Assembly: GCF_028372415.1 (NCBI RefSeq)
Contig: NC_092872.1
Coordinates: 260,859,008 to 260,923,007 of the forward strand
Source of the DNA: Notamacropus eugenii
Taxonomy: Eukaryota > Chordata > Mammalia > Diprotodontia > Macropodidae
Length of the DNA stretch: 64,000 nt
Direction: 5' to 3'
Shown here: positions 33,835-46,090 of the stretch, in pieces
How positions within the stretch are numbered: the first letter of the stretch is position 1
Layout: each line of letters opens with the position of its first letter
Notes under the pieces: model-generated
What the model was told of the DNA's origin: nothing
The model's input: the letters and a program-made list of their open reading frames with translations, nothing else
Databases searched by the model: none
Made by a program: the position numbers and the translations under genes

Positions 33835-36440
33835 TGTTTTTTTAAACTTTTATTATCTTTTGTTTTTACATCACTTAAATTTTCCAATATCATTTCACTC
33901 CTCTCCCTTCCAAAAAATCATCTTAGGACAACAATGTAGTTCAGGAAAACTAAATATCAAGCAAGATTGATATTTTATGTTATTTTCCAATTCCATCATT
34001 CACCTGTGCAAGGGAGGGATATACATATATCTGGTCTTGGCTGCCAAGTTTTCTGTAATGATGTAATGATTAGTTTAAATTTTGTTGTTGTTGTTTCCAT
34101 TTATGTTGTTGTTTTTAACGTATGTTATTTTCCTGGTTCTGTTTACTTTACTTGGCATCCGTTTATATAAATTTTCCGATGCTTTCCTGTATTTGTTATG
34201 TTCATTGTTTCTTATGATGCAATAATATTCCATTACATTCATGTTCCATAATTTGTTTAGCTATTCCTCCAAAGATGGGCATCTACCAGTTCCTTGCTAC
34301 TACAAAAATATATTGTTATAAATACATTGCCAAGATAGGGGAAATGGAAACTCCTGCTCTGTGTTAGGCACTATTCTAAGTACTTTATAAATATTATCCC
34401 ATTTGACTAATATAGGATCTTTTTATTTTTGACATCCTGGGGATGTATGACTAGCAGTGGAATCTCTGAATTCGAGGATCTGGTCATTTTTGTCATTTCC
34501 TTAGTATAACTTCTGATTGCTACCCAGAATGGATCACCAATAGCATATCCGTCTTTCTCCAACTCTTCCACTGACTATTTCTATCTTTCATCATCCTTGA
34601 CAATTTGCTGAGTGAGAAGTAAGACCTCAGAGTTGTTTTAATCTGCATTTCTTTCATTGATAATGACTTGGAGGATTCTTTCATATGGTTGCTAATAGTT
34701 TGCAGTTCTTTTGAGAACTGTTTTTTCATATCTTTTGACCACTTATCCGCTAGGAAATATCTTTTGAGGTTATATATTTATGGTAATTGACTGTATGTCT
34801 TGTATATCAAACTCTTGGGAGAGTTAATTGATGTAAGACTATTTCCCTATCAATTGCCTCCCTTTTAATCCTACCTGTCCTGATTTTGTTAGTAAAAAGC
34901 TTTTCAATTTTATGTAATCAAAATTCTCAATTTTAACTGTTTTGATCAATTCTGTCCCTTGTTACTTAAGAATTTTCTGTAGTCAGAACTATAAAAGATA
35001 GGTTTCTTTTCTAATTTTTAAATGATTAGATCTTTAAAATTCAAGTCATACACACACACACACACACACACACATATATTGACTTCATTGTGGTATATGG
35101 TGTAAGTAGTTGGTCTAAACCTAATTGTGCTAATCTCTTTCTAGTTTCCTTAGCAGGTTTTTAATCAAATAGGGGGTTCTTCTCCAAGTGCTTTATATTC
35201 TCAAGTTTAATGAATATTGGGTTAAGTTCACTTGTTTCTGATATTGCCTTATGTAGTCTATTTTACTGATTTCCTTTTCTATTTTTTAAACAATGCAAAA
35301 TAGTCTCTATGATTACTGCTTTATAGTGTTCTATGAGATCTGGAAATGGCATCCTCCCTTAATTTCTACTTTTTTTCCTCTAAGATTCTAGAACTTTTGT
35401 TCCTTCAAATAAATGTTTTAATTATTTTGTCCAGTTCTATAAAGTATCCCTTTGGTAATTTAATTGATGTAGCACTAAATCTGCACTCATTTAGGTAAGA
35501 CCATTTTTTACTGTACTAGCACTAACTAATTAGCATTATATTACAATTACTACAATTAGTATTATATTAACCATTAACACTGAATAGTAATCCATTTGTT
35601 TTAATTGTTCTTTATTTCTTTTAATAGTGTTTTTAATTGTATCTATACAAATCTTGAGCATACTTTGGAAGACTGACTTCATGTATTTTGTAGTTACTCT
35701 GAATGGGACTTCCATGTCTACACTTCATCCCGAGTTTTCTTGTTACTATATCGAAATGCTATTGGTTTTTGTGGTTTTATTTTGTGATCTGCTATTTAGA
35801 TAAAGATAGTGTCTCAGTTTTATTGCTGATTCTTTGATATGTAAATCATATTTCTGCCAACACAGAAACAGTTTTTAATCTCTTTTTTACCTATATTTAT
35901 ATCTTCATCTTCTTTCTTTTTTCTTATTTCTATCACTAGCACTTCTAGAATTATATCAAATAATAATAGGGAAAGGAGCCTTTGGATAAGCTTCCAGTGT
36001 TTCTCTATTACATACATGCACATTTGTATAGACACATGTAAATACATATGTCTATATAAATAAAACGTGCATATATTTTATACATATGTACACATGTGTA
36101 CATATACTTTTTAGATGTGCTTCTTGAATGAAAAATTGTTTTTAGTTTTCTTATCCATTATGTCACTCTCATTTTATTACATTGTTTGAGTCATACAAAT
36201 TTAAAGTTACGATTGTTAGGTTGGTACTTTCTTCTCCTTCATTTTAACTTCTTTTTTAGCTTCTTCCTCTCTTAAGTCAGTGCTTTATCCTTGGTTTTGC
36301 TTGTACTACCTTGATGCTAGCCTGTTCTCGTATGTTTCCTTGCTCCCATTTGCCTATCCTAGCCCAAGTTCTTTAAATTTACTTAAATGACTGATTTTTC
36401 TTTATTTTCTTCATTTCATTATCTATTTCTCTCCCTCTTT
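33835..36440 (-). mobile_element. 5'-truncated L1 LINE
   Basis: The plus strand starts with a T-rich tail. It then runs through antisense L1 3' UTR ('aatattccattacattcatg', 'gatgggcatctaccagttcc') and antisense ORF2 ('cttttcaattttatgtaatc', 'tatggtgtaagtagttggtc', 'attactgctttatagtgttc'). All frames are broken. A (CA)n run lies at about 35049-35073. The left limit is firm because of the tail. The right limit is where the similarity fades. Confidence 0.65.
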
Positions 36441-36524
36441 TGTCCTTTTTATTTCCCTTCCACCTTACTCCCCATCGTATACTTAGGGGCCTTCTTATAG
36501 TTCCTCAAACCAGACAATTCATCT

Positions 36525-36835
36525 CCAGATTCCATGTGTTTTCTTGGCTGTCTCCCATGCCTAGAATGCTCTTCTTCTCTCCACCTCCTGGCTTCCTTCA
36601 AGTCTCAGGCAAAACTCCGCCTTGCACAGGAAACCTTTATCGACCCACCCTTAATCTGAGGGCCTTCCCTTTGACTTGTCCTGTATAAGTTTGTTTGTGC
36701 CTAGTTATTGGTTTATTGTCTCCCCCTTTAGAATGTGAGCTCCTTGAGAGAAGGGATTTTTTTGTATACCCCATGCTTAGCACAATGCCTGGCACATATT
36801 GGGCTCTCGATAAATGCTTGTTGACTGACTTACTT
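36525..36835 (+). mobile_element. L2 LINE 3' end
   Basis: 'tctcccatgcctagaatgct', 'cctggcttccttcaagtctc', 'gtgagctccttgagagaagg', 'tgcctggcacatattgggct', 'ataaatgcttgttgactgac' is a good copy of the L2 3' region. Confidence 0.8.
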
Positions 36836-37700
36836 TATATTTGACCCTGAAGGTAATAAGGAACCACTGAAATTCAGTGGGTAAAGGAGTGTCATGATCA
36901 GACCTACGCTTAAGGAAAATCACTGGCAACTGAATGGAAGGAAGATGGATTGGAGTGAGGAGAGATTTAAGGGAAGAAGGCCAATTAGAAGGCTACTGCA
37001 ATAGTCCAGGCAATAGTTGATGATGACCTGAAGTAGGGTAATGGTTATGAAAGTAGAGAGAAGGATGCATTCAAGAGATATTACAGAGAAAGAAATGACA
37101 AGATTTGGCAACTGATTGCATATGTTAGGTAAGTGAGAGAGGAGTTGAGGATGAGAGCAAGGTTTTAAACCTGGGTGTCTGAAAGATCATGTTACCTTCA
37201 ACAATAATAGGGGGTTTATGGGGAAAGACAATGAGTTCTGTTTTGGATATCTCGAATTTGAGATACCTGTGGGAGAGTCAGTTTGAAATGTCCAACAGGT
37301 AGTTGGTGATGCAGGATTGGAGATCATTAGAGACTAGAGCTGGAAAAATAGATCTTGGAATCATCTGCTTAGAGATAATTGAATTTATGACAGCTAATGA
37401 GATTATTAAGGGAAAGGGCCAAGGAAAAAGTCTTGGGGGACTATCATAGTAGGGATAACATGGATAAAGATACAATAAAAGAGACTAAGGAGTGAATAGG
37501 TAGAAGGAAAAATAAGAGAGTACAGAGTTATGAAAATCCATGAAGGAGAGCATTTCTAGAAGAGAAAGAGGTCAGTAGTGTCACATGCTACAGTAAGGTC
37601 AAGAGGATGAGGATTCATCAGAAGCCATTAAATTTGGCAATTAAGAGATCATCACTGTTGGTCGAGTGATGCAACTGGAAGCCAGACTGAAGAAAGTTTA
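36836..37700 (+). repeat. Old mammalian repeat, copy B
   Basis: 'aaggaaccactgaaattcag', 'ggctactgcaatagtccagg', 'gatgacctgaagtagggtaa', 'gtggttgatgcaggattgg'-like and 'ggtcaagaggatgagga' follow the order of copy A at 31.5-32.1 kb and extend further. Confidence 0.6.
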
Positions 37701-38677
37701 GAAGAGAGTGAGAAAAGAGGAATTTTCATTTTTGTCTTTCTATCCTCAGCACCTAGCAGAGTTCCTTGCATGTGGTTTGTGTTTAATAAATATTAGGTGA
37801 TTGATTAGTGAACAGATAATGAGTCAGCCCTAGATTTGGGTGATTAGATACTGAATTGGGTCTCATTTAAAGAATGGCATGGTATTTTCAGTTATTTCCA
37901 CCAGCTTGCCAATAAAAAGCAGAATATTTTTCGAGCTCTGCTATTTAATTGTTAATCACTAAACAATGTAATCTAAGATGTATTAAAACGACAGATAATT
38001 CAAAGGCAAAGGCAAGATGTACAGTTCTTCCCCTACTCTACCCCTCCTCAGATTCCCTCAGGATCTCCCCTTCTTCACATCTTTCTGTCAATACTTCCTT
38101 CTTTATCCCCACTCTCAGCAGTATATTCACCATAATCCTTACACTGCAGAAAGGAGATTAGAGTACTTACTTTATTTCAACCACTGGCCTAATTTCCTTT
38201 ATACTAACAGTTGCAGTCCCAGGCCCTATCAGCCCCCTGACTTCAGGGTGTACATGAGCTCTAAGATTTTCATGAGGACTGAGTCATTGATTACAAATTT
38301 TTGGTCTTGTCTTCATACCCTAAGACCCATCAAACTTTACCATCTGTCATAGTACTGTGCCTTCTAGACTCCAGACATGATACAGATGGATCTAAGGACC
38401 TCTGGGTCCTTCCATCTACCCTGAAGCTGAACTCATCCATGTGTTGTCTCATCCAAGTTGAAAGAAAGCTCCTTGACAGCAGAGAATGTTTTCTTTTTAT
38501 CTCTAATCATTTAACTGAGCAACGTGCTTGACACATAGTAAGAATAAATACTTTTCATTCATTCGTGTTACCAACCACAATGTGCAATGCAAGGAACATT
38601 TGAAATGAAATTACTAGAGAAAAGGATGACTGTAAATGGTGGTGGGCTGACCAGGTGTCAAGAGAAATGAGGGGGCA
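37701..38677 (+). other. L2 tail pieces and unassigned sequence
   Basis: 37720-37805 ('cctcagcacctagcagag', 'gtttaataaatattaggtga') and 38455-38565 ('gctccttgacagcagagaat', 'gcttgacacatagtaagaat') are L2-type 3' ends. The part between is not recognised and its open frames are not gene-like. Confidence 0.5.
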
Positions 38678-40520
38678 GAACAAAGATGTCAGAGTAGCAG
38701 GAAGTAGTACAGTGAGACTCTCTGCCCCCATCCTCCAAACACAACCACAAAATGTACTAGACCAAATATCTATAGGGAAATCCACCAAGTCATGAGTCAC
38801 TATTCCTTCCCAGGATGGTATACGGAAAGAGGCAGAGAGGTTTGAGGATGCTGATGGCAGAGTCAGACCACAAGCTTATTGCTCTCAGAGCACCCAGCAC
38901 CCAAAGAGAGGCTGTGAACCAGTGCAGAAGGAGATCTCAGGCTCATACTGGGGTACCACCAGAACTATACTGCAACACCATGACAAGTACAGGAACCAAC
39001 TGACAGTTCTGTCACCTACTGCCCAGTAGCAGTAGCAGCAATATGGCTGAGACTCCAAGAGCAGAGCAGGGTCTCAGTTCCAGAATCTAGCTCAGCCTAA
39101 AACCCTGCAGAGGAATAACTAGGGCAAGAATCCCAAACTAAGGAAAGCCTGTAATTCTGCCTTTCTGAACCAACAGAGCTGTCCAGCCGACTGTTGGGGG
39201 CAGAGTCCAGCAGAAATCTTCACACTCATAACTAGGTCCAGAAGTTATAGAGCTCAGACCAGGGGGCAGTGATCAGACTTTGCCATGGATTGCATTTGCT
39301 TTGGGAATATCGAAAACTTGGAAGTCATCAGTCTGACCCTGAGATCCTAGAATAATAAGACACAATACCCCATGAAAGCTGCAACAGGACCCACCCAGAT
39401 TTTCTCTCCAGATGTGTGGCAGAGCTTTTCTGTAATCAGGAAGAAGCCTAGAAGAATGAGCAACCGAAAAAAGGATCATCCTCCCCCTCCCCCACCAACC
39501 CCCCCCCCCCAACAAAACAACAAACTATTGTGGAGGGCAGGAAGCTCAAGACAGAAACCCAAAAGAAGAGAACAACTCCAAAACATACCTAGGCAAAGCC
39601 TTAAAGAAAACATAACTGGGGCATAAACTCAATGAAAATTCCAGAAGAGATAAAGCAAGAGTTTTTAAAAAAGAGTTTAAAATGTTTTTATAAATTAAAT
39701 AGGAACACTTAAGAAAAGAAATATAAAAGAAACAGAGCTATGGAACAAAGAATTGGAAAGGAAATTAACAGCTTGTCAAAAGGGGTATAAAACTGTATCC
39801 AAACAGCAAATTTCCTGAAAATCAGAATGGACCAAACAGCAACCAATGACACCATGAGCCAAAAATTAAAACAACACTGAAAGACTGGAAAAAATAGAAG
39901 AAAATGTACTATATCTCATGGCAAAAGCAAATGACTTAGAAAACAGACTGAGGAGAAAACATTTAAGAAGCATTGGATTATCTGAATGCCATGACCAAAA
40001 AAAAGAGCCTAGATATCATATTTCCAAAAAAAATCTTAAAAGAAAACTGCCCAGATATCTTAGAAGCAGAGAGCAAAGCAGAAATCAAAAGAATCTACCA
40101 ATCACCTTCCAAGAAAAAACCTCAGAATGAAAATTCCCTGGAACATTGTAGCCAAAATTCAGAACTTTCAGGTCAAAGTAAAAATGCTGAAAGTGGCCAG
40201 AAAGAAAGAATTCAAGTACCAAGGATCACACATGATATAGCAGCTACCACTATAAAGAGGCAGGAAGCTTAGAATATGATATTCTGGAAGGTAAAGTATA
40301 TAGGCTTACAGCCAAGAATAACTTACCCAGCAAAACCGAGTTTAATGCTACCGGGAAGAAAGTGATCTTTAATGAAATAGAGGACTTTCAAGTATTCCTG
40401 ATGAAAAGACCAGAGCTTTGTAGAAATGGTGATGTTCAAACACAGAAGTTAAGAAAAACATGAAAAGGTAAGCATGAATAAACAATGATTAGGGACTAAA
40501 CAAAAATAAACTGCTAATAT
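38678..40520 (+). mobile_element. Old L1/HAL1 relative, 5' part with ORF1
   Basis: It starts with an L1-like 5' end ('aaagatgtcagagtagcagg'), followed by about 0.8 kb of 5' UTR-like sequence, a decayed ORF1, and the beginning of the same 3' sequence seen in the HAL1 copies ('ggactaaacaaaaataaact' near 40494). It stops soon after. Divergence from copies 1-3 is large, so it is either an older HAL1 or a truncated L1. Confidence 0.65.
39900..40455 (+). pseudogene. L1/HAL1 ORF1 remnant
   Basis: Overlapping frames at 39918-40130 and 39973-40272 share out the ORF1 RRM region: LENRLRRKHLR in one, KSLDIIFPKKILKENCPDIL in the other. Further on, the 'ITYPAKP' signature of the C-terminal domain is readable near 40320-40340. 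Several frameshifts and an internal stop ('ggaagcttag', about 40270) make it non-functional. Confidence 0.7.
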
Positions 40521-40599
40521 TCAAATATGGGGGGATGATGCATGTGTTCCCTATAAGTTCTATCATCAGCAGAGGGAGTCTAGTTAGCTAAGGTGAGAG

Positions 40600-40905
40600 G
40601 AGTAGCAAGAAAGCCAATGTCACTAGATAGCAGGGTATGTGGGGGAGACGAAAGGCAGAAGGGTGTTGTGCTGTGAAACAGAGGATTTTATGTTTGATTC
40701 TGGAGGTGAAAGGGAGCCACTGGAGTTTATTAAATAGGAAGGTAGTGTGGTCAGATCTGTGCTTTAGAATGATTGATTTGACAGTAGAGTGGAGGATGGA
40801 CTAACCTGGAAAAAACCTGGGGCAGGGAAACCAGCCCAAAATCTACAGCTCAGGTGGACAGTGATGAGGGCATGCACCACAGTTGTGGTAATGTCCATGG
40901 AGAGA
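40600..40905 (+). repeat. Old mammalian repeat, copy C (partial)
   Basis: 'gaggattttatgtttgattc', 'gggagccactggagtttatt', 'tgtggtcagatctgtgcttt' correspond to part of copies A and B. Confidence 0.5.
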
Positions 40906-40964
40906 ATTAAAACCTTTACAACTTTTATTGACTTTGGTAACACCATCCCTTGTTATGAGGAAGC

Positions 40965-41205
40965 TAGATAGCACAATGGATAGGGTGCTAGACTAGAATT
41001 AGGAAAACTTGCATTCAGATTCCACTGGGGGACACTTACTAGCTGAGTGACTCTAGACAAGTCACTTTATCTCTCTGCTTCAGTTTCCTCATTTGTAAAG
41101 TAGGGATAATAATAGCACCTACAGCCCAGGGTTGTTGCATCAAATGAGATAATATTCGAAAAGACCTTTTACAAACTTTAAATCACTATAGAAATGATAG
41201 TCATT
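40965..41205 (+). repeat. tRNA-derived marsupial SINE
   Basis: The head 'gaagctagatagcacaatgg' and 'atagggtgctagactagaat' is followed by 'gagtgactctagacaagtca', 'tcagtttcctcatttgtaaa', 'aataatagcacctacagccc' and 'caaatgagataatattcg'. A nearly full-length forward copy. Confidence 0.75.
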
Positions 41206-41234
41206 ATCATCTTCATCATCATTTTGTACTTGTG

Positions 41235-41480
41235 ATTGATTTACTGAACTCAAGCGTAAGCCTTCACATTTACCCCTGTTAAATCTTCTCTTACAGCCTG
41301 GCCAGTCTTTTAGCCTGTCAAGGTCTTTTTGGATCCTTTCATGCAGTGGTGGGTTAGTTATCCCTTCTAGCTTTTTGCCAGCTGCCAATTTGATAAGAAT
41401 GCTCACTGTGACTTCTAAAGTTTTTCCCTGGGTGCTGTGGGAAACCTCACAAAATGAAATGAAATGATGATCTAAATTCA
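41235..41480 (+). repeat. CR1/L3-like old repeat
   Basis: 'gttaaatcttctcttacagc', 'agcctgtcaaggtctttttg', 'gatcctttcatgcagtgg', 'agctttttgccagctgccaa', 'tttgataagaatgctc' match the order of an old vertebrate LINE-derived repeat. The minus-strand 113-codon frame across it is chance. Confidence 0.5.
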
Positions 41481-41534
41481 CATAGACTCAAAATATACTT
41501 AGCTCCTAATTTCCTAATTTCACCTGTCACAACA

Positions 41535-41665
41535 GAGAGAAATGAATGAAAAAGCATTTACTAGGTACCATATACTGTGCTCAGCATTGAGGATACAAAT
41601 ACAAAGAAATAACACAACTCCTTCCCTCAAGAAGCTTGCCTTCTAATTGAGGAAGATAATATATG
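41535..41665 (+). repeat. Copy of the 'tgccaggcactg' repeat
   Basis: 'aaaagcatttactaggtacc', 'tactgtgctcagcattgagg', 'atacaaatacaaagaaat', 'ctcaagaagcttgccttcta' in the standard order. Confidence 0.6.
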
Positions 41666-42054
41666 CATGGGAGTGGTAGCCAGGGGAGTTTTAGACAGGG
41701 AATGATGTTGTGAGTCATAGGGCAATGGACTGACACATCCTTCCAGGAGCAGTAGTATACATTTGCTTCTTGTTCCAGAGCTAGGGCTGGAAAGGGTAGG
41801 ATATCCATAGCAGCATGGTATGGAGATGACTGGGAAGGGCATGATGGGCCTGGTTCTGGGCAAGAGAAGGTGACTGTTCACCAGTCAGAGCCTAGAATCC
41901 TGGGGTGGGGGTGGGGGCGCCCAAGGTATATGTGGGGACAACTGGAATATATTGTTGTCTTTCTGCCTACTTCATTCAGTCATACATGGAAGATACTGTG
42001 GTAGATACAGAGTTACTGCACCTAAAGAGTTTATAAGTTAGTGGTTGTGGTGGG

Positions 42055-42835
42055 GGAGGGTATGTATTTGGATGTTTCCTACTCATCCTATATTATTTCC
42101 ATTCCTTCTGCAACAATCCTTGTTCTGGCTTTCATCAACTTTCATGTGAATGATCACAATAGATTCCTAATTGCCTGGCCTCCTGTTCACCTATTCTCCA
42201 AAGCTTCCTGCTGCCAAGGCAATTTTCATAAGGCAAAGAAGTTTCTCACTGCATTATTTCCATGCTCAAGTGACTCTCCCCTGTATACATAATACCAATA
42301 AACTCTCTATCCCCCAATCTTAGCCTGCCCTCTTGTCTCTGGGCCTTTGTTTATTGTTACCCTTATCTAAGTGATGTCCTCCACATTTCTGTCAAAGCCC
42401 TTCCCTTTCTTTAACGTCCATGCCATCTGCCACTTTCTTCAAGAAGCTTTTAGAAATGTTCTAGGATATCTCAAATTTCCTCTTGCCCTCTGTATGGACT
42501 TCTCCTTTGCACTTAGCACTCTCAGTCTTATTATTTGTGTCCTCTTCCTTAGGATCATAGAGTTATTATAAACTCTTGGAGAATGACCTCTGTATCAGAT
42601 CTTTGTATCCTTAGTAGTAGCACAGTACCTTGAAAAGAGTAGAGATTTAATGTTGGTTTAATTAAATTATATAAGTTGCTTCCTCCCCCTCTCACCATCC
42701 ATGCCCCACCCCCCACCCCCATTAGATTGTACATTATTTGAGAATAGTCTTTGCCACATCAGCCTTTGCATCCTTACTACTTTGCTTATGACAGGTGCTT
42801 AATAAATGTTTGTTGAACTGAATTAAACTGGATTA
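42055..42835 (+). mobile_element. L2 LINE 3' region, in two pieces
   Basis: 42060-42670 runs through 'caattttcataaggcaaaga', 'ctcaagtgactctcccc', 'cttctccttt', 'tcttggagaatgacctct' and an L2-like end. 42700-42835 repeats the terminal part with 'aggtgcttaataaatgtttg'. The two ends suggest two overlapping insertions. Confidence 0.6.
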
Positions 42836-43024
42836 CGCTTATATAGAAGGAGGCTAAAATGCAGGTGGTAGATTTCCCCATTTATTTTCTTCTCTAGGCT
42901 CCTCCCCATTGATATAAACATTCATTAATGTAAGTAACTATAGCCACATTTAGGTCAATCTATGACAACACACAAAGACATTGGGAATATGACAATAAAA
43001 CTAATTTTTTTCAGGTCTTGAAAC

Positions 43025-43260
43025 ACTGTGTATTTCTTTTTTTTTTTTTTAAATCTATGCACTTTATTTTTGTTTTAAATTAAATGTTATTTTTTTCAAC
43101 TATTACATTTTTTTCTCTCTCCCTCCCACTCTCAAAACAACCCAAAAATCTGTTATAACAAATAGAGATAGTCAAGCAAAACAAATTTCATATTGGTCAT
43201 GTTAAAATATGTGTTCAATTCCACATGATACTATATATTTCATTAATACACATTTAAGTT
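43025..43260 (-). mobile_element. L1 3' end fragment
   Basis: A T run (43038-43050) opens the plus strand. It is followed by antisense L1 3' UTR words ('tctctctccctcccactctc', 'aatagagatagtcaagcaaa', 'catattggtcatgttaaaat') also present in the L1 at 49.2 kb. Confidence 0.6.
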
Positions 43261-44995
43261 GACTTGGTCTGAACTTAGGAAAGGGACATAGGTTCTGTAA
43301 AAAACCTGAAATCACCAAAAGCACAGAATGCATAGGAATAATGACAAAGAAGCTAAATGATTTTATAGTTGTGGCACTGAGGATTTTCAGGAAGTCCTGA
43401 CAAGAAAACTTAAGAAAATATCTACTTTAAGGTATTAAAGAAGTAACAAAAGAACAAATGTTATTATTACATATTAGAACATATTGTACAGAAATATTTC
43501 TAAAGTTAATTACATCTTAATTTGTATTTATGAAGTCACTTTGAAGTTGGGCATAAGACTATTGAGCAAAACCCAAAGGTCTACAAACTACAAAAAGACC
43601 AAAGACTGAATGGGTCAGAGAACAATGACTCAGGTACATCAGCAGTAAAGATTTTCTGACTGATTCAGACCTTGGCTTCTCTCCTGAAGCTAACAACAAG
43701 AATATCAATTAGCGCCAAGAATGATGTACTTTCCTGCACGGGGCACTGTCCATTAGACATAGGCACAAGATCATTATTACATTTTGTAAGGCCCACCAAT
43801 AGTGATCAGCCAGGTCCAGATTTAAACCAATGACCTAGCAGTAAAATGCTTCATATCTTGTTACCAGGCTTCAGAGCCATCTGGTCCCTAAATATGTAAA
43901 CTTCCAAATCATCCAATGCCAAGTGGCTAAACATAGCGAAAGGATTTAAAATATAACCTGATCTGACAACCTAGGTATCAAACTAACTTTGGCCAAATTA
44001 GTCAAGCGGTGACAAATAACAGAGCAGTTTATCATACTAGAATACATGCTTTCTTTATGTCAAGACAGAATAATTAAGGTTAGATGTATCTTTTATCTAA
44101 CAGGATCTAAAGATAGTTATTAGAAGAGGCAAGATATCTGGATTATAAAGGGAAGACCGCAGTTAAGGTAAGTGATTTGAAGAAGAGAGATCTAGTGAAG
44201 CTAGTAGTGCCATTAAAAGAGTTGGAAACTTCAAAATCTTATTATATTCCTTCAGCACATGTCATATAGGATTTCAATGTACTTAATTTTTGTTGTTATG
44301 ATGATCACTTAGGACTAAAGTAGACATAAGGTACTGTACTAATTTTAAAAATTCATGACATTGAGTAATTAATTATATTAGTGATATTACATATTATCAC
44401 TGTAATTTGCACTTTAAAGCTTTTTATTGTCTCTTTATTAGTTATTCTGCATGAGAACCATGTGAACAGATTGCTTTAATATTTTGATTTTATAGATAAG
44501 TCAACTGAAGTATAGGGAGGTTAATCTACCCACCCATAGCTGTAAAGTAGCTCAATAGAAGAAGAGAGATGAGAGTATAAAATTTTTATTTTCTCTTAAT
44601 GTAATATTCATTTAATTTGTTTGTTATATGGAATTATTTTGGTGCATTGGTGATATGAGTATCACCAATTTCAATGTCTTTGTTTTTAAAAATGAATTTA
44701 TCCTTATCCTTTACTGAATCATAAGATTGCAGAATCCTGTTGAGAGGCAAAGCTATAACCAGAGGTTTAGGTGCCCAATACCACTAGAAAGATATAAATA
44801 AACTTTTAAAGGCAAATTCAGTTAAGGGGAGGTGGAAAGAGATACTGGAACATGGACCATCGTAAGCAGAGATCTTTAGCTTCTTTCTTTAATTATTCTT
44901 GATAACCAGGTGCTTAGCTGATTCAGAAGGCGTTAAGTTCTGTTAGCACCCCCTAAATTTGGTGCCCTGAACAAAGCCCTGTTGACCCTGCCCTA
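43261..44995. other. Non-coding stretch, no gene seen
   Basis: AT-rich, no recognised genes or repeats. Confidence 0.45.
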
Positions 44996-45185
44996 GTTCA
45001 GGCTCTCTTAGAAGGGAATTAAAGGATTATCTGATCTAACTTTCTTCTTTTACAAACTGAGGAAACTGAGGTCTAGAGAGATAAAGAGACTTGCTCAAGG
45101 TCACCAGGCAGTAAATGGCAGAGAGCTGGTCTTCTAATTCAAAACCCATTATACTTTTCTCTATAGTATGATGCAGGCCATCAGC
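44996..45185. repeat. Old LINE or MIR-like repeat piece
   Basis: 'aaaggattatctgatctaac', 'aactgaggaaactgaggtct', 'acttgctcaaggtcaccagg', 'ggtcttctaattcaaaaccc' are in the same order as 5511-5705. Confidence 0.5.
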
Positions 45186-45524
45186 ACATACTCTAAAATT
45201 AAATTCTCTAGTTTAATCTGTTCTATTTTACCACTCACTATGTGAAAGGTTCTAATAAAAAATCTGAGTTAAGTCTGATTTCCAAATATATAATATGGTC
45301 TCAAAAACATTATAAACATGAAAGTACTAAATGAGTGTAAGCTATTATTATTAAAATGATTTGAAAAATTAAAGTACTATATGTCAACAGGGCTCTTCCA
45401 GGAGAATTCAGTATAAAAAAGTCTTGTGTTCAGTACCTTTACATTTTCTTCCTCCATCATCAAAACAACTTCCTGGGACGTCACTAAGAAAAAAGAGGGT
45501 CTCTCTCAACTTATCACAGAACAG

Positions 45525-45705
45525 TGAAAAGAATATTAGCTTTAGAGTCAAAAGACCTGGGCTCATGTCTCAGTCTGCTCCTTGCTACATATGTGATCTT
45601 GGGCAAGTCATATAATCTGAGACTCCATTTTGTCATGTGAAATGAAGGGGCCGTGCTAGATTACCTCTATGTTCCTTCTAGCTCTAAATCTATGCTTTAA
45701 AGCTA
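45525..45705 (+). repeat. MIR-like SINE
   Basis: 'agctttagagtcaaaagacc', 'tgggctcatgtctcagtctg', 'gtgatcttgggcaagtca', 'gagactccattttgtcatg', 'atgttccttctagctctaaa'. Confidence 0.65.
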
Positions 45706-45939
45706 GAAACCACACTAAATCTTTTGGAACATCCTGTACTTTTGATTAGTATGTATATATTGCCTTTCCTTTAAATCTACTTCTTTTACTTTCCAAAAAT
45801 GCCCCTAAAAGAGATTGTAAGGTTTTGGTATAATCTAAATAAGAGAGTTCCTAATAGGAAGAAACTATTTGCCTGATCAATTACAGAAGTAATAGATTTT
45901 AAAAAGGTTCTTATCAATCTTTAGAAGAATTTTTCATCC

Positions 45940-46090
45940 CATATTCATTCATTCACTCATTTATTCAATAACTATTTATTGAATGCCCACAATGGGCAAG
46001 GCACTGTATCAGATATTATGGAGATATAAAGAAGGATAAAATTTGGGAACCTACCTTCAAGAAGCAATAATATGTATAAATGATACCAAA
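45940..46090 (+). repeat. Copy of the 'tgccaggcactg' repeat
   Basis: 'cattcattcactcatttatt', 'ttgaatgcccacaatgggca', 'aggcactgtatcagatatta', 'ccttcaagaagcaataat'. Confidence 0.6.

Noticed and set aside
41140..41481. 113-codon minus frame
   Set aside because: It spans a SINE tail and an old CR1/L3-like repeat in an unrelated frame.
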